Positions 43,606 to 52,786 of a DNA stretch of 64,000 nucleotides are shown here, one piece after another (the stretch's first letter is position 1; each line of letters begins with the position of its first letter). The notes under the pieces were generated by a model, which was not told the DNA's origin, ran no database searches, and saw nothing but the letters and a program-made list of their open reading frames with translations. The position numbers were made by a program, and so were the translations under genes. The stretch covers positions 1 through 64,000 of the forward strand of contig NZ_BJNT01000014.1 of assembly GCF_006539825.1 (NCBI RefSeq), written 5' to 3'. This DNA is from Corynebacterium variabile (GTDB lineage: Bacteria > Actinomycetota > Actinomycetes > Mycobacteriales > Mycobacteriaceae).

Positions 43606-46600
43606 GTGAGTGCACCGAGCCCAATTGCAGACCTGTCCGATTCCCTTCTTGCCTGGGCCTCGAGCACCGAGGTGGATCTCGCCCGTCGCCTGGGCGAACT
43701 TCCCGGTGACCCCGCCATCTTCGTCCGCCTCGACATCAACGGTGACGAACTCGAACGGCTCACCACCTTCTACGGCACCTTCCTGTCCCGGCAGATCGCC
43801 GCGGGCGGGGATGAGGCGGCACTGCTGGCCACCTGCCCGGCACTGACCGCCTGCACCCTCCTGTTCCGTGCGGCACGGCTGAACACCGTCGCCGAGCTCT
43901 CCGCCGAGTTCTGGTCCGGCCTCGGCCTGGAACCCACCCCGGAGCGCATCGCCCTCGTCGGCCCCGACACCTACGCCGACCTGCTCACCGCCGCCGGCCT
44001 CGACCCGGTGGACATCGCCGCGACCGGCTCCGACGGTGAGACCGGGCGACTGTTCGCCCACGTCGGCCTGGCCACCGACTGGATCCCCGAGCTCATCGAG
44101 CTCATCGACACCCGACGCCTCGACGGCGCCGCCGAGGAGGACGCGGACGCCGAGGCCGCCGCCGTGGCCTCCGTCCTGGCGACCGAATCACTGCAGGCCG
44201 GCCCGATGTGTGCGGTGCTGCCCGCGCTGGCCGCCGACCTCATCGCCCCGGTCGTGCGCGTCGTCCGCTACGTCGCCGAGCACCCCGGCCACTGGCGGCA
44301 CGGCCTGGAGTCCGGCGCCGTCAGCGCCACCGACGGCGTCCCCCCGCTGATCCTCGAAGACGTCATCGAGGAACTCTCCGAGCGCCCCGCGGGCACCACC
44401 GCCCGACGTCACCGTGTCGGTGTCGGTTCCCGTGAGGATCAGCCGCGTCTGGCCCTCGACCTGGCCCGTCAGCGCACCGTGCTGCGTCTGCCCGAGGTCC
44501 CGCTCGACGAGGACGGTGACGGGGAGGTCCGTTGGCACGTCGACATCGAGGGCCGCCCGACCGGTTTCCGTACCCGTCGCGCCGACGTCCCGGGCAGTGC
44601 CGTCACCGGCATCCTCGATATCCCGGTGCGTCGCCCGGTCCGCGAGATCGGCGTCCGCGACCTCACCCACGACGACGCCTGGGTGGTCAACGGTGTCGAC
44701 GAGACTGACCCGGTGCTCGTCTTCACCCGTCGTGGCAAGGACCTCACCGACCGGGTGTCCCTGCACCATGACCGCGTCCTCGTCGTCTGCCCAGCGGACG
44801 CCACCGCCGTCGACGCCGTCCGTGACGAGCCGCTGCCGGTGATCGCCGAGCGTCCCGTCAAGGCGTGGGACGGCTGGGTGATCCGCGACATCGACCTGGC
44901 GGACGCCGTCTCCCTGCACATCGACCGCCCCGGAGTGGCGCGTCCTGCGATGGGGAAGATCCGTTGTGTCGATCCGCGTCAGCGCGTCGTCTTCCATGAA
45001 CCCGACGAGCCTGCCCCCGGCGTGCGGTCCCTCGGTGGACTGCCGGTGCACACCGAGAGCCTGCAGGCCGTGTTCCCGCCGACCGTCTCGGGCGCCCCGG
45101 AGATCTGGTTCCTGTCGGTGAGCTCCTGGGCCGGCCCCGACGAGACCGGTGAAGAGGTCACCGAGGAGGAGCCGCTGGAGGTGCCCGCCGAGGGCGGCCT
45201 GTTCGATGTCTTCGACCCGGAGGCCTACGACACCCCCTGGGTGGGCGAGTACCTGGTCCGCATGCGCGGCCCGCGCAACGAGTCCTTCCGCCACGAGTAC
45301 GCCATCGTCGAGGGACTCCACGTCGAGGCTCCCGAGTCGCCGCGCCTGGCCCGACTCACCGGCCTGTCGCCGGTGACCGTGACCTTCCGCGGCGGCGACA
45401 AGCCGCTGATCATCGCCCGCTCCGTCGATCTGGGGCCGGAGGAGAAGCAGGTCCAGGTCATCGCCGAGACCGACGCCGGCGACGCCCTGCCGCTGGTCGT
45501 CGAACCGCCACGGCTGCGCTACCAGCTGCCGCTCATCGGCGAGGACCCGATGTGGCGTACCGAGTCCGTGGTGATCTCCGCGGACGCCGTGGACACCGCC
45601 ACCCGGTTCCGGATCCGCCCCGGCCTGCCGGTCGAGAAGCCGGTGCTGGTCATCCGTGACCACCACGGTGCCCCGGTGCGCACCCTGCGTCTCGGCACTG
45701 TCGACGCGGTGACCTGGTCCATCTCCCTCAAACCACTGGCCGGGTCGCTGGCGATGCTCCGCGAAGGCTCCTGTGAGCTGGAGTTCATCGCCGACGGCCG
45801 GAAGCACTCGGTGCGTCTGGCGTCCTTCACCCCCTCGGTGGAGCGGACCGCCGAGCTCGTCGACGGCGTGCTGACGGTGACCCCTGCGCCGGTCGCCCCG
45901 GCCGACCGGCCCGTCGGCGCGTGGGTGTGGCAGCTTACCGCACCGTGGCAGTCCGCGGTCACCGTCATGTTCGCCGACGGTGGCGCGACGGCCACGGTGC
46001 CGGCGGAGTTCTGCGACGCCGGCCCGCTGAAGGCACAGCTGTTCGCCGGTGACCGGTTCAGTAGCCTGCACGCCCCGGCGACGCCCGGGCCCTCGGCGAT
46101 CCGTGTCGAGGCGCCCGGTTACGCGCGTCCCGACGAGGACGGTCCGTGGACCCGCCTGTCCGCCTTCCTCGCCGGCGAGTCCGATGAGGCGCCCGACGAC
46201 ATCGACGTGCTCACCACCCTGTGGGACGTGCTGGCCGGCTGGCTGTCCGGTGGTGCACCGGACGCCGCAGGCGAGTCCATGCGCGCGGCCCTGTCCCGCC
46301 ACCCGCGGGAGTCACTGCGGGCGATGTCCCGTTCACTGGTTCCCTCCACCGACCGGCCGGCGCAGTTCATCCTCTCCGGCCTGGTCCACGCGCCGCTGCG
46401 CACCGACGAGGCTGACCCGAACCCGGGTGTCGCCTGGATCGCAGCCCTGGAGATCCTCGGTGAGCTCGCGGCCACCGACGACGAGGACACCGCCGCGCGA
46501 CGTGAGATCGGCCAGCGGCTGACCACCGTCGGTGGTGCCGAACTGGCACGCACCGTGGAATCCGGACGCGACGCGACCCTGGAGACCTCCTGCATCGACG

Positions 46601-47313
46601 CGACGACCGTGCAGATCGCCCAGCTCTCCCCGGAGCAGCAGGAGGCGGTGCTCGGCGCGTTCTTCGCCGGCTCGAAGCTGGTGCCCGGTGCACTGTCGGA
46701 GGAGAACTCGCGGCTCATCGCGGTCTTCGAGACCTTCCGTCAGCGTGAGGAGCTCAATGAGATCCTCGCCGATCCGGAGCTGCTGCGCGTCGCGCTGACG
46801 CTGCTGCGTCGGATCCGTCAGACCAACCGACAGCTGTTCACCTCGGCGCGGGTGCGTTTCGACAAGCTGGACAACGTCGACACCGACAACCCCGCCAACC
46901 GCTGGGCCCTGGCCCCGGTCATCAGCATGATCCTGGCGATGGCCGCGCGGCTGCGCGCCCACGGCCGACTGGGTGCGCCCGGCCAGCTGACCTCGGCGTA
47001 CGCCGGGTGGGCGCAGCTGGCGCGAATCGTCCCGGACCTCATCACCGGTGACCTCGTCGCCGCTGACGCCATGGTGCTCGGCGTCTTCGGACCGGACGAT
47101 GCGGAGTCCGATGCGTCGGACGAGGTGGACGCTGCGGAGGATGCAGCGGATTCCGGGTCGCCGCTGAGCGCCGCTGATGTGGTGGATGCCGCTGCAACGC
47201 CGGGTGACGACGCCGGTGAGACTGCTCCCGCCGGACGCGTCGCGCGCCAGCCGCGTGGTCCGCGTCAGCCCCGCACCCCGCGGGAGCCGAGGACGCCGCG
47301 CGGTCGGGCCTGA
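43606..47313 (+). CDS. Large protein of unknown function between smc and ftsY (1235 aa)
   Basis: I do not recognise this 1235-residue soluble protein. The N-terminal third (to about 280) is largely helical and Leu/Ala-rich. The middle (about 290-840) looks beta-rich, with repeated strand-turn patterns such as WHVDIEGRPTGF, WVIRDIDLADAVSLHI and YLVRMRGPRNESFRHEYAI. The C-terminal part (about 850-1150) is helical again (WIAALEILGEL, ALTLLRRIRQTNRQLF). The last 85 residues are low complexity: acidic Asp/Ala, then an Arg/Pro tail (QPRGPRQPRTPREPRTPRGRA in pieces: QPRGPRQPRT, PREPRTPRGRA). No Walker, nuclease or membrane motif is visible. It starts 11 nt after smc, so a link to chromosome organisation is possible but unproven. 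Confidence 0.8.
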   Translation: MSAPSPIADLSDSLLAWASSTEVDLARRLGELPGDPAIFVRLDINGDELERLTTFYGTFLSRQIAAGGDEAALLATCPALTACTLLFRAARLNTVAELSAEFWSGLGLEPTPERIALVGPDTYADLLTAAGLDPVDIAATGSDGETGRLFAHVGLATDWIPELIELIDTRRLDGAAEEDADAEAAAVASVLATESLQAGPMCAVLPALAADLIAPVVRVVRYVAEHPGHWRHGLESGAVSATDGVPPLILEDVIEELSERPAGTTARRHRVGVGSREDQPRLALDLARQRTVLRLPEVPLDEDGDGEVRWHVDIEGRPTGFRTRRADVPGSAVTGILDIPVRRPVREIGVRDLTHDDAWVVNGVDETDPVLVFTRRGKDLTDRVSLHHDRVLVVCPADATAVDAVRDEPLPVIAERPVKAWDGWVIRDIDLADAVSLHIDRPGVARPAMGKIRCVDPRQRVVFHEPDEPAPGVRSLGGLPVHTESLQAVFPPTVSGAPEIWFLSVSSWAGPDETGEEVTEEEPLEVPAEGGLFDVFDPEAYDTPWVGEYLVRMRGPRNESFRHEYAIVEGLHVEAPESPRLARLTGLSPVTVTFRGGDKPLIIARSVDLGPEEKQVQVIAETDAGDALPLVVEPPRLRYQLPLIGEDPMWRTESVVISADAVDTATRFRIRPGLPVEKPVLVIRDHHGAPVRTLRLGTVDAVTWSISLKPLAGSLAMLREGSCELEFIADGRKHSVRLASFTPSVERTAELVDGVLTVTPAPVAPADRPVGAWVWQLTAPWQSAVTVMFADGGATATVPAEFCDAGPLKAQLFAGDRFSSLHAPATPGPSAIRVEAPGYARPDEDGPWTRLSAFLAGESDEAPDDIDVLTTLWDVLAGWLSGGAPDAAGESMRAALSRHPRESLRAMSRSLVPSTDRPAQFILSGLVHAPLRTDEADPNPGVAWIAALEILGELAATDDEDTAARREIGQRLTTVGGAELARTVESGRDATLETSCIDATTVQIAQLSPEQQEAVLGAFFAGSKLVPGALSEENSRLIAVFETFRQREELNEILADPELLRVALTLLRRIRQTNRQLFTSARVRFDKLDNVDTDNPANRWALAPVISMILAMAARLRAHGRLGAPGQLTSAYAGWAQLARIVPDLITGDLVAADAMVLGVFGPDDAESDASDEVDAAEDAADSGSPLSAADVVDAAATPGDDAGETAPAGRVARQPRGPRQPRTPREPRTPRGRA

Positions 47314-47347
47314 TTCACTGAGGGCCTGCGGGGTAGGACTGCAGGGT

Positions 47348-47373
47348 GGGACTGGAGGGCGGGACTGGAGGGC
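47348..47373 (+). repeat. 13-bp tandem repeat after the large unknown gene
   Basis: GGGACTGGAGGGC occurs at 47348-47360 and 47361-47373, with a degenerate copy just before (47335-47347). Confidence 0.7.
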
Positions 47374-47387
47374 GGGAGCGACGGGGC

Positions 47388-47482
47388 GGCGTCATGAGTT
47401 CCGCCCTGGCGTCATGGGAAACTCGCGCAAAAGGCCGTTGAACCGGGATTTTCTCATGACGCCAGAGAAGAAGTCATGACGC
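47388..47482. repeat. Four-copy GCGTCATGA-type motif, two direct and two inverted
   Basis: GGCGTCATGAG (47388-47398) and CTCATGACGCC (47453-47463) are perfect 11-bp inverted copies. TGGCGTCATGGG (47407-47418) and GTCATGACGC (47473-47482) are two further, diverged copies. They occupy the 250-bp gap before ftsY; possible roles are an operator cluster, a structured element or a repeat relic. Confidence 0.7.
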
Positions 47483-47564
47483 ACCGGGCTCAGGTGCTGT
47501 GAGTGGCCTGCCAGTGTGGGGGTGCTGTGGCCGGGTGGGGGCGTGTTCTGATTCACTGGGGGAC

Positions 47565-49130
47565 ATGAACTCGGTCACCTGGATCATCATCGCCGTTGTC
47601 GCGGTCCTCGTCATCATCGCGCTGCTCGTCATGCTCGGGCTGCGCAGGGGGAAGACCAAGCAGGTCTCCTTCGAGAAGAAGGAGGAGCTGGAGCAGAAGA
47701 AGCCGACCTCGGGGGACTACGAGGCCAGGGGAGGATTCAATTTCAGCGCCGGTACCGCCACCGGGCTCGCCGATGAGGCACAGAGGATCGCGGAGGGGAA
47801 GGCCCCGGCGAAGGAGCCGGTGAAGGAGCAGGTCGAGAAGCCGGCTGATAAGCCGGTGGAGGAGCCCGAGGTCGTCGAGCCGACCCCGGAGCCGGAGCCT
47901 GAGGTTGAACCCGCGCCCGAGGTCACTCCGGAACCTGAATCCGCTCCCGAGCCGGAAGCAGAGCCGGAGACTGTTGCGCCCGAGGTCTCCCCGGAGCCCG
48001 AGGCCACCGAGCCTGAGCCGGAGGCAGTTGAACCGGAAGCGGAGCCGGAAACCGCTGAGCCGACCCCGGAACCGGAGGTCGTTGAGCCCGAGCCCGAGGT
48101 GGCTGAGCCCGAGGTGGTTGAGCCTGAGGCGGCTGAGCCGGAGTCGGAGGCCGAACCCGAGCCCGCAACTGAGCCCGAATCCGCCGTTGCCGCCCCGGTC
48201 GAGGAGATCGCCCCCGTCGAAGGTCGCCTCGGCCGACTGCGCGGCAGCCTGTCCAAGTCGCAGAACGTCATCGGACGCGGCGTCCTCGGCATTCTCTCCG
48301 CCGGCGACCTGGATGAGGACGCCTGGGAGGAGATCGAGGACACGCTGATCATGGCGGACCTCGGTACCAAGACCACTGTCGCCGTCGTCGAGAAGCTGCG
48401 CGACCGGATCGCCACCGAGGGTGTCGAGAACGAGGCCCAGGCCCGCGCGATGCTGCGTGAGTGCCTTATCGAGGCCGCCCGCCCCGAACTCGACCGCTCC
48501 ATCCACGCCATGCCCTACAACGGCAAGCCCGCCGTCATCATGGTCGTCGGCGTCAACGGCACCGGCAAGACCACCACGACCGGCAAGCTGTCCCGCGTCC
48601 TCGTCGGCATGGGGCACAGCGTCCTGCTGGGTGCGGCCGACACCTTCCGCGCCGCCGCCGCAGACCAGCTCGAGACCTGGGGACGCCGGGTCGGTGCCGA
48701 GACGGTCCGAGGCAAGGAAGGCGCGGACCCGGCGTCCGTCGCCTTCGACGCCGTCGCGAAGGGCGTCGAGGAGGGGGTCGACGTCGTGGTCGTCGACACC
48801 GCAGGTCGCCTGCACACCTCCGTCGGCCTCATGGACCAGCTCGGCAAGGTCAAGCGCGTCGTCGAGAAGAAGGCCAAGGTCGACGAGGTCATCCTCGTGC
48901 TCGACGCCACCGTCGGACAGAACGGCCTGATGCAGGCCCGCACCTTCCGCGACGTCGTCGACATCTCCGGTGTCGCCCTGACCAAGCTCGACGGCTCCGC
49001 CAAGGGCGGCATCGTCTTCCAGGTCCAGGAGGAACTCGGCGTCCCCGTGAAGCTCGTCGGGCTGGGGGAGGGTGCGGACGATCTCGCACCCTTCGAGGTC
49101 GAGAGCTTCGTGGACGCGCTGCTGGGGTAG
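47565..49130 (+). CDS. ftsY: Signal recognition particle receptor FtsY
   Basis: The 521-residue SRP receptor has an N-terminal membrane segment ([20 protein letters not shown], residues 3-22). A long linker (about 75-215) is built almost wholly of Pro-Glu-type repeats. The NG GTPase domain follows, with [13 protein letters not shown] near 328, DTAGRLHT near 411 and [10 protein letters not shown] near 472. The ATG at 47565 is preceded by GGGGGAC. It docks ribosome-SRP complexes at the membrane; its partner ffh is 1.9 kb downstream. Confidence 0.96.
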   Translation: MNSVTWIIIAVVAVLVIIALLVMLGLRRGKTKQVSFEKKEELEQKKPTSGDYEARGGFNFSAGTATGLADEAQRIAEGKAPAKEPVKEQVEKPADKPVEEPEVVEPTPEPEPEVEPAPEVTPEPESAPEPEAEPETVAPEVSPEPEATEPEPEAVEPEAEPETAEPTPEPEVVEPEPEVAEPEVVEPEAAEPESEAEPEPATEPESAVAAPVEEIAPVEGRLGRLRGSLSKSQNVIGRGVLGILSAGDLDEDAWEEIEDTLIMADLGTKTTVAVVEKLRDRIATEGVENEAQARAMLRECLIEAARPELDRSIHAMPYNGKPAVIMVVGVNGTGKTTTTGKLSRVLVGMGHSVLLGAADTFRAAAADQLETWGRRVGAETVRGKEGADPASVAFDAVAKGVEEGVDVVVVDTAGRLHTSVGLMDQLGKVKRVVEKKAKVDEVILVLDATVGQNGLMQARTFRDVVDISGVALTKLDGSAKGGIVFQVQEELGVPVKLVGLGEGADDLAPFEVESFVDALLG

Positions 49131-49134
49131 CCGT

Positions 49135-49198
49135 CCCGGGTAGTGGCAGGCCCGGGTAGTGGCAGGCCCGGGTGGTGGCAGGCCCGGGTAGTGGCAGG
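49135..49198 (+). repeat. 16-bp tandem repeat after ftsY
   Basis: Four copies of CCCGGGTAGTGGCAGG start at 49135, 49151, 49167 (one base changed) and 49183. The array begins 4 bp after the ftsY stop codon. Confidence 0.9.
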
Positions 49199-49230
49199 CG
49201 CTGACAGGCGCTGATGTCAGATGTGTGACC

Positions 49231-49271
49231 GAGGTCGCCGTTGCAGGAAATGATCCTGTAACGGCGGCCTC
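49231..49271 (+). terminator. ftsY terminator
   Basis: Arms 49231-49248 and 49254-49271 form an 18-bp RNA stem with two G-U pairs and loop AATGA. It is followed by a T-containing stretch (CGTCTCATTTC). Confidence 0.8.
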
Positions 49272-49387
49272 GTCTCATTTCACGTGTGCGAAATCTCCAG
49301 GGTCTGACCCGTGAAACATGGCTGCACTTGACTGTCTCCTGTGGCCGGTAGCCGACGCCGGCGCTAACAATCCCGAGGAGATGGACA

Positions 49388-50746
49388 ATGACCCCAGAGG
49401 AAATGGTGACCGCCACCGGTGACTCTGCCTGGATGCTGATGAGTGCAGCTCTCGTGCTGCTCATGACACCGGCGCTCGCGCTGTTCTACGGCGGCATGTC
49501 CCGCCAGAAGTCCGCGATCAACATGATGATGATGTCCTTCGGCACACTGGGCCTGGTGGGCGTGATCTACGTTCTGTGGGGCTGGTCGATGTCCTACGGC
49601 TCTGAGTCCGTGGGCGGCTGGTTCGCCAACCCCTTCGAGTTCTTCGGACTGAAGGACTCCATCACCGATGACGCCGGTAACTACATCGCCGGCGCCAACG
49701 GTTACGCGAATGTCATCGACATCGGATTCCAGCTGACCTTCGCGGTGATCACCGTGGCGATCATCTCGGGCTCCCTGGCCAACCGCGTGAAGTTCTCCAC
49801 CTGGATGGTCTTCGCCGGCATCTGGGTCACCCTGGCCTACTTCCCCCTGGCCCACATGGTCTGGGGCGGCGGCTTCCTGTCCGGCTCCGAGGACGGCATC
49901 GCCGCGATGATGTTCGGCAGCACCGACGGTGAGGCGAACATCGCCCCGATCGACTTCGCCGGCGGTACGGTCGTCCACATCAACGCCGGTATGGCAGCCC
50001 TGATCCTCGCCCTGATCATCGGCCGCTCCCGCTCATTCATGAAGTCGGACGCCCGTCCGCACAACCTCCCGCTGGTCATGCTCGGCGCTGCCCTGCTGTG
50101 GTTCGGCTGGTTCGGTTTCAACGGTGGTTCCGCCTTCGGCGCCAACGGGGACGCCGGCCTGGCCTGGCTCAACACCACCGTCGCCACCTGTGCCGCGATG
50201 CTCGGCTGGCTCCTGGTCGAGCAGCTGCGCGACAAGCACGTCACCTCCCTGGGCGCGGCGTCCGGTGTCGTCGCCGGTCTGGTCGCGGTCACCCCGGCCG
50301 CCGGCAACCTCACCCCGGTCACCGCGATCATCCTCGGTGCCGTCGGTGGTGCCCTCTCCGCCGTGGGTGTCGGCCTGAAGTACAAGTTCAAGTTCGACGA
50401 CTCCCTCGACGTTGTCGGCGTCCACCTCGTCGCCGGCCTGTGGGGCACCGTCGGTGTCGGCCTGCTGGCCACCGACGACGGCCTGCTCACCGGTGGTGGC
50501 GGAGACGGCTTCAAGCTGTTCATCGTCCAGATCGTCATCGCCGTGGTCGCCCTGGTGTACACCGCGATCGTCACCGGTATCATCGGCATCCTCCTGAAGA
50601 AGACCATGGGCTGGCGTATCTCCGGCAACGACGAGGTCGCAGGTATCGACGCTGTCCTGCACTCCGAGTCCGCCTACTCCGACGACGGTGATCTCACCGC
50701 CCTGGAGGCCGAGCAGGACGCTGCGGGCGTCGCCACGAAGGGCTGA
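49388..50746 (+). CDS. amt: Ammonium transporter (Amt/MEP/Rh family)
   Basis: The 452-residue inner-membrane protein has about 11 helices. Amt blocks are MTPALALFYGGMSRQKS near residue 22, FAGGTVVHINAGMAALILAL near 190 with the pore His, GWFGFNGGSAFGANG near 240 and VVGVHLVAGLWGTVGVG near 340 with the second pore His. It imports ammonium/ammonia. GAGGAG ends 8 nt before the ATG. In C. glutamicum and mycobacteria an amt gene here is followed by glnK/glnB and glnD before ffh; neither is present. The upstream 257 bp hold the ftsY repeats and terminator; I see no certain AmtR site. Confidence 0.95.
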   Translation: MTPEEMVTATGDSAWMLMSAALVLLMTPALALFYGGMSRQKSAINMMMMSFGTLGLVGVIYVLWGWSMSYGSESVGGWFANPFEFFGLKDSITDDAGNYIAGANGYANVIDIGFQLTFAVITVAIISGSLANRVKFSTWMVFAGIWVTLAYFPLAHMVWGGGFLSGSEDGIAAMMFGSTDGEANIAPIDFAGGTVVHINAGMAALILALIIGRSRSFMKSDARPHNLPLVMLGAALLWFGWFGFNGGSAFGANGDAGLAWLNTTVATCAAMLGWLLVEQLRDKHVTSLGAASGVVAGLVAVTPAAGNLTPVTAIILGAVGGALSAVGVGLKYKFKFDDSLDVVGVHLVAGLWGTVGVGLLATDDGLLTGGGGDGFKLFIVQIVIAVVALVYTAIVTGIIGILLKKTMGWRISGNDEVAGIDAVLHSESAYSDDGDLTALEAEQDAAGVATKG

Positions 50747-50772
50747 CCGTACCAGGTCACGGGGACCTGACC

Positions 50773-50836
50773 GCACGAGGTCGAGCAGGGATCGCGGGAA
50801 CATCGATGTTCCCACGATCCCTGCTCGACGTCGTGC
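50773..50836. terminator. 64-bp near-perfect palindrome after amt
   Basis: The sequence from 50773 to 50836 is self-complementary over 32-bp arms, with only two mismatched pairs. Its centre GGGAACATCGATGTTCCC (50796-50813) is a perfect palindrome. It could act as a strong terminator for amt but is far longer than the other hairpins in this window. Confidence 0.75.
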
Positions 50837-50839
50837 GCC

Positions 50840-50875
50840 CTGTGTCCGCTGTGTCCGCTGTGTCCGCTGTGTCCG
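50840..50875 (+). repeat. 9-bp tandem repeat before ffh
   Basis: CTGTGTCCG occurs four times exactly (50840, 50849, 50858, 50867), then a degenerate CCGGGTCCG. The array starts 3 bp after the long palindrome. Confidence 0.9.
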
Positions 50876-50980
50876 CCGGGTCCGCGGCATCCTGCGGCAC
50901 CCCTCCGAATGTGCCGACCCGCCGCTACCGGGTACTGTGGTGTGGTCAGAAATCCGTAGTCCCAAGGGAGTAGTTCCACA

Positions 50981-52567
50981 GTGTTTGAGTCCTTGTCAGA
51001 CCGCCTCGCAGGCGCCCTCAAGGGGCTGCGGGACAAAGGCCGGCTGACCGAAGCCGACATCAGCGCCACGGCGCGCGAGATCCGACTCGCCCTGCTCGAG
51101 GCCGATGTCTCGCTGACCGTGGTCCGTGGTTTCATCAAGCGGGTCAAGGAGCGCGCCAACGGCGTCGTCGTCTCCGAGGCACTCAACCCCGCCCAGCAGG
51201 TCATCAAGATCGTCGACGAGGAGCTCAAGGAGATCCTCGGCGGCGAGACCCGGCGGCTGAACCTGGCGAAGAACCCGCCGACCGTGATCATGCTGGCCGG
51301 TCTGCAGGGTGCCGGTAAGACCACGCTGGCCGGAAAGCTGGCCAAGCACCTGGTCAAGCAGGGGCACACCCCGATGCTGGTCGCCTGCGACCTGCAGCGT
51401 CCGGGCGCGGTCCAGCAGCTCCAGATCGTCGGTGAGCGCGCCGACGTCACCACCTTCGCCCCGGATCCGGGCACCTCGCTCGACTCCCTCGACCACGAGA
51501 TGGGCACCAGCCACGGTGATCCGGTGGCCGTGGCCCAGGCAGGCATCGAGGAGGCCCGTCGTACGAAGCACGACGTGGTCATCATCGATACCGCCGGTCG
51601 CCTCGGTATCGACGAGGAGCTCATGACCCAGGCGCGGAACATCCGCGACGCGGTCAACCCCGACGAGGTCCTCTTCGTCATCGACGCGATGATCGGTCAG
51701 GACGCCGTCACCACCGCGGAGGCTTTCCGCGACGGCGTCGATTTCACCGGTGTCGTCCTCACCAAGCTCGACGGCGACGCCCGAGGTGGCGCCGCCCTGT
51801 CGATCCGTGAGGTCACCGGCAAGCCGATCCTCTACGCGTCCACCGGTGAGAAGCTCGAGGACTTCGACATCTTCCACCCGGACCGTATGGCCAACCGGAT
51901 CCTCGGTATGGGTGACGTGCTCACCCTCATCGAGCAGGCCGAGCAGGTCATGGACCAGGAGAAGGCCGAGACCGCCGCCCAGCGCATGGCGTCCGGCGAA
52001 CTCACCCTCGAGGACTTCCTCGAGCAGATGATGATGATCCGCCGGATGGGTCCGCTGGGTAACATCCTCAAGATGCTGCCCGGCGGCAAGCAGATGAGCC
52101 AGATGGCCGACAACGTCGACGAGGGGCAGCTCGACCGCATCCAGGCGATCATCCGCGGTATGACCCCGGCGGAACGTCAGGACCCGAACATCCTCAACGC
52201 CTCGCGACGCAAGCGCATCGCCAACGGTTCCGGAGTCGCTGTCTCCGAGGTCAACCAGCTGGTCAACCGCTTCTTCGAGGCGAAGAAGATGATGGGCAAG
52301 ATGGCCGGCCAGATGGGCATGGGCGGTATGAACCGTTCGGCGACGAAGAAGAAGCCGAAGGGACGCAAGGGCAAGAACGGCAAGCGTAAGCCCGCGAAGA
52401 AGGGCGGCGGTCAGCAGCGTATGCCGGGCATGCCCGGAATGGGTGGCGGTATGCCGGGAATGGGTGGCGGTATGCCGTCGATGGCAGACCTGCAGAAGAT
52501 GCAGCAGCAGATGCCCCCGGGGTTCGAGAACGTCGACCTCGACAACCTCGACTTCGGCAAGAAGTAG
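50981..52567 (+). CDS. ffh: Signal recognition particle protein Ffh
   Basis: The 528-residue SRP54 homologue binds signal peptides and 4.5S RNA. It has an N domain, a GTPase G domain (GLQGAGKTTLAGKL near 108, DTAGRLGID near 204, TKLDGDARGG near 262) and a Met-rich M domain (about 330-440). The C-terminal tail has Lys-rich and MPGMPGMGGG repeats. AAGGGAG is 10 nt before the GTG start. Its terminator region overlaps the rpsP promoter. Confidence 0.96.
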   Translation: MFESLSDRLAGALKGLRDKGRLTEADISATAREIRLALLEADVSLTVVRGFIKRVKERANGVVVSEALNPAQQVIKIVDEELKEILGGETRRLNLAKNPPTVIMLAGLQGAGKTTLAGKLAKHLVKQGHTPMLVACDLQRPGAVQQLQIVGERADVTTFAPDPGTSLDSLDHEMGTSHGDPVAVAQAGIEEARRTKHDVVIIDTAGRLGIDEELMTQARNIRDAVNPDEVLFVIDAMIGQDAVTTAEAFRDGVDFTGVVLTKLDGDARGGAALSIREVTGKPILYASTGEKLEDFDIFHPDRMANRILGMGDVLTLIEQAEQVMDQEKAETAAQRMASGELTLEDFLEQMMMIRRMGPLGNILKMLPGGKQMSQMADNVDEGQLDRIQAIIRGMTPAERQDPNILNASRRKRIANGSGVAVSEVNQLVNRFFEAKKMMGKMAGQMGMGGMNRSATKKKPKGRKGKNGKRKPAKKGGGQQRMPGMPGMGGGMPGMGGGMPSMADLQKMQQQMPPGFENVDLDNLDFGKK

Positions 52568-52595
52568 GGGAGTAGTACGGGAGTAGCAGGGTTCT

Positions 52596-52616
52596 GGTCG
52601 GGTTTGGTTCCCGACC
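52596..52616 (+). terminator. ffh hairpin overlapping the rpsP promoter
   Basis: GGTCGGG (52596-52602) and CCCGACC (52610-52616) form a 7-bp stem with loop TTTGGTT. The loop contains the likely -35 of the rpsP promoter. Confidence 0.55.
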
Positions 52617-52633
52617 CCACCCTCGGGTAGTGT
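52604..52633 (+). promoter_or_regulatory. rpsP promoter
   Basis: TTGGTT (52604-52609) and TAGTGT (52628-52633) are 18 bp apart. A start near 52640 would give a leader of about 145 nt before rpsP. Confidence 0.5.
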
Positions 52634-52786
52634 TGAGCGGTCTGCGTAACACCGTCACCGACCATGGTCGGCCGGTGGTCACGCGCAGGATAAATCCAAG
52701 GGTTGAACCGGCCCGGTGCCGCACCGTGAAGGTGGGCAGCGGGTGTCAGCACTGCCCGGTGACCGTCTACAGAAAGAGGACCAGCA

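Noticed and set aside
49278..49318. parS-like sequence near TTTCACGTGTGCGAAA upstream of amt
   Set aside because: Only one half matches the parS core I recall (TGTTTCACGTGAAACA). The right half is altered and the site stands alone.
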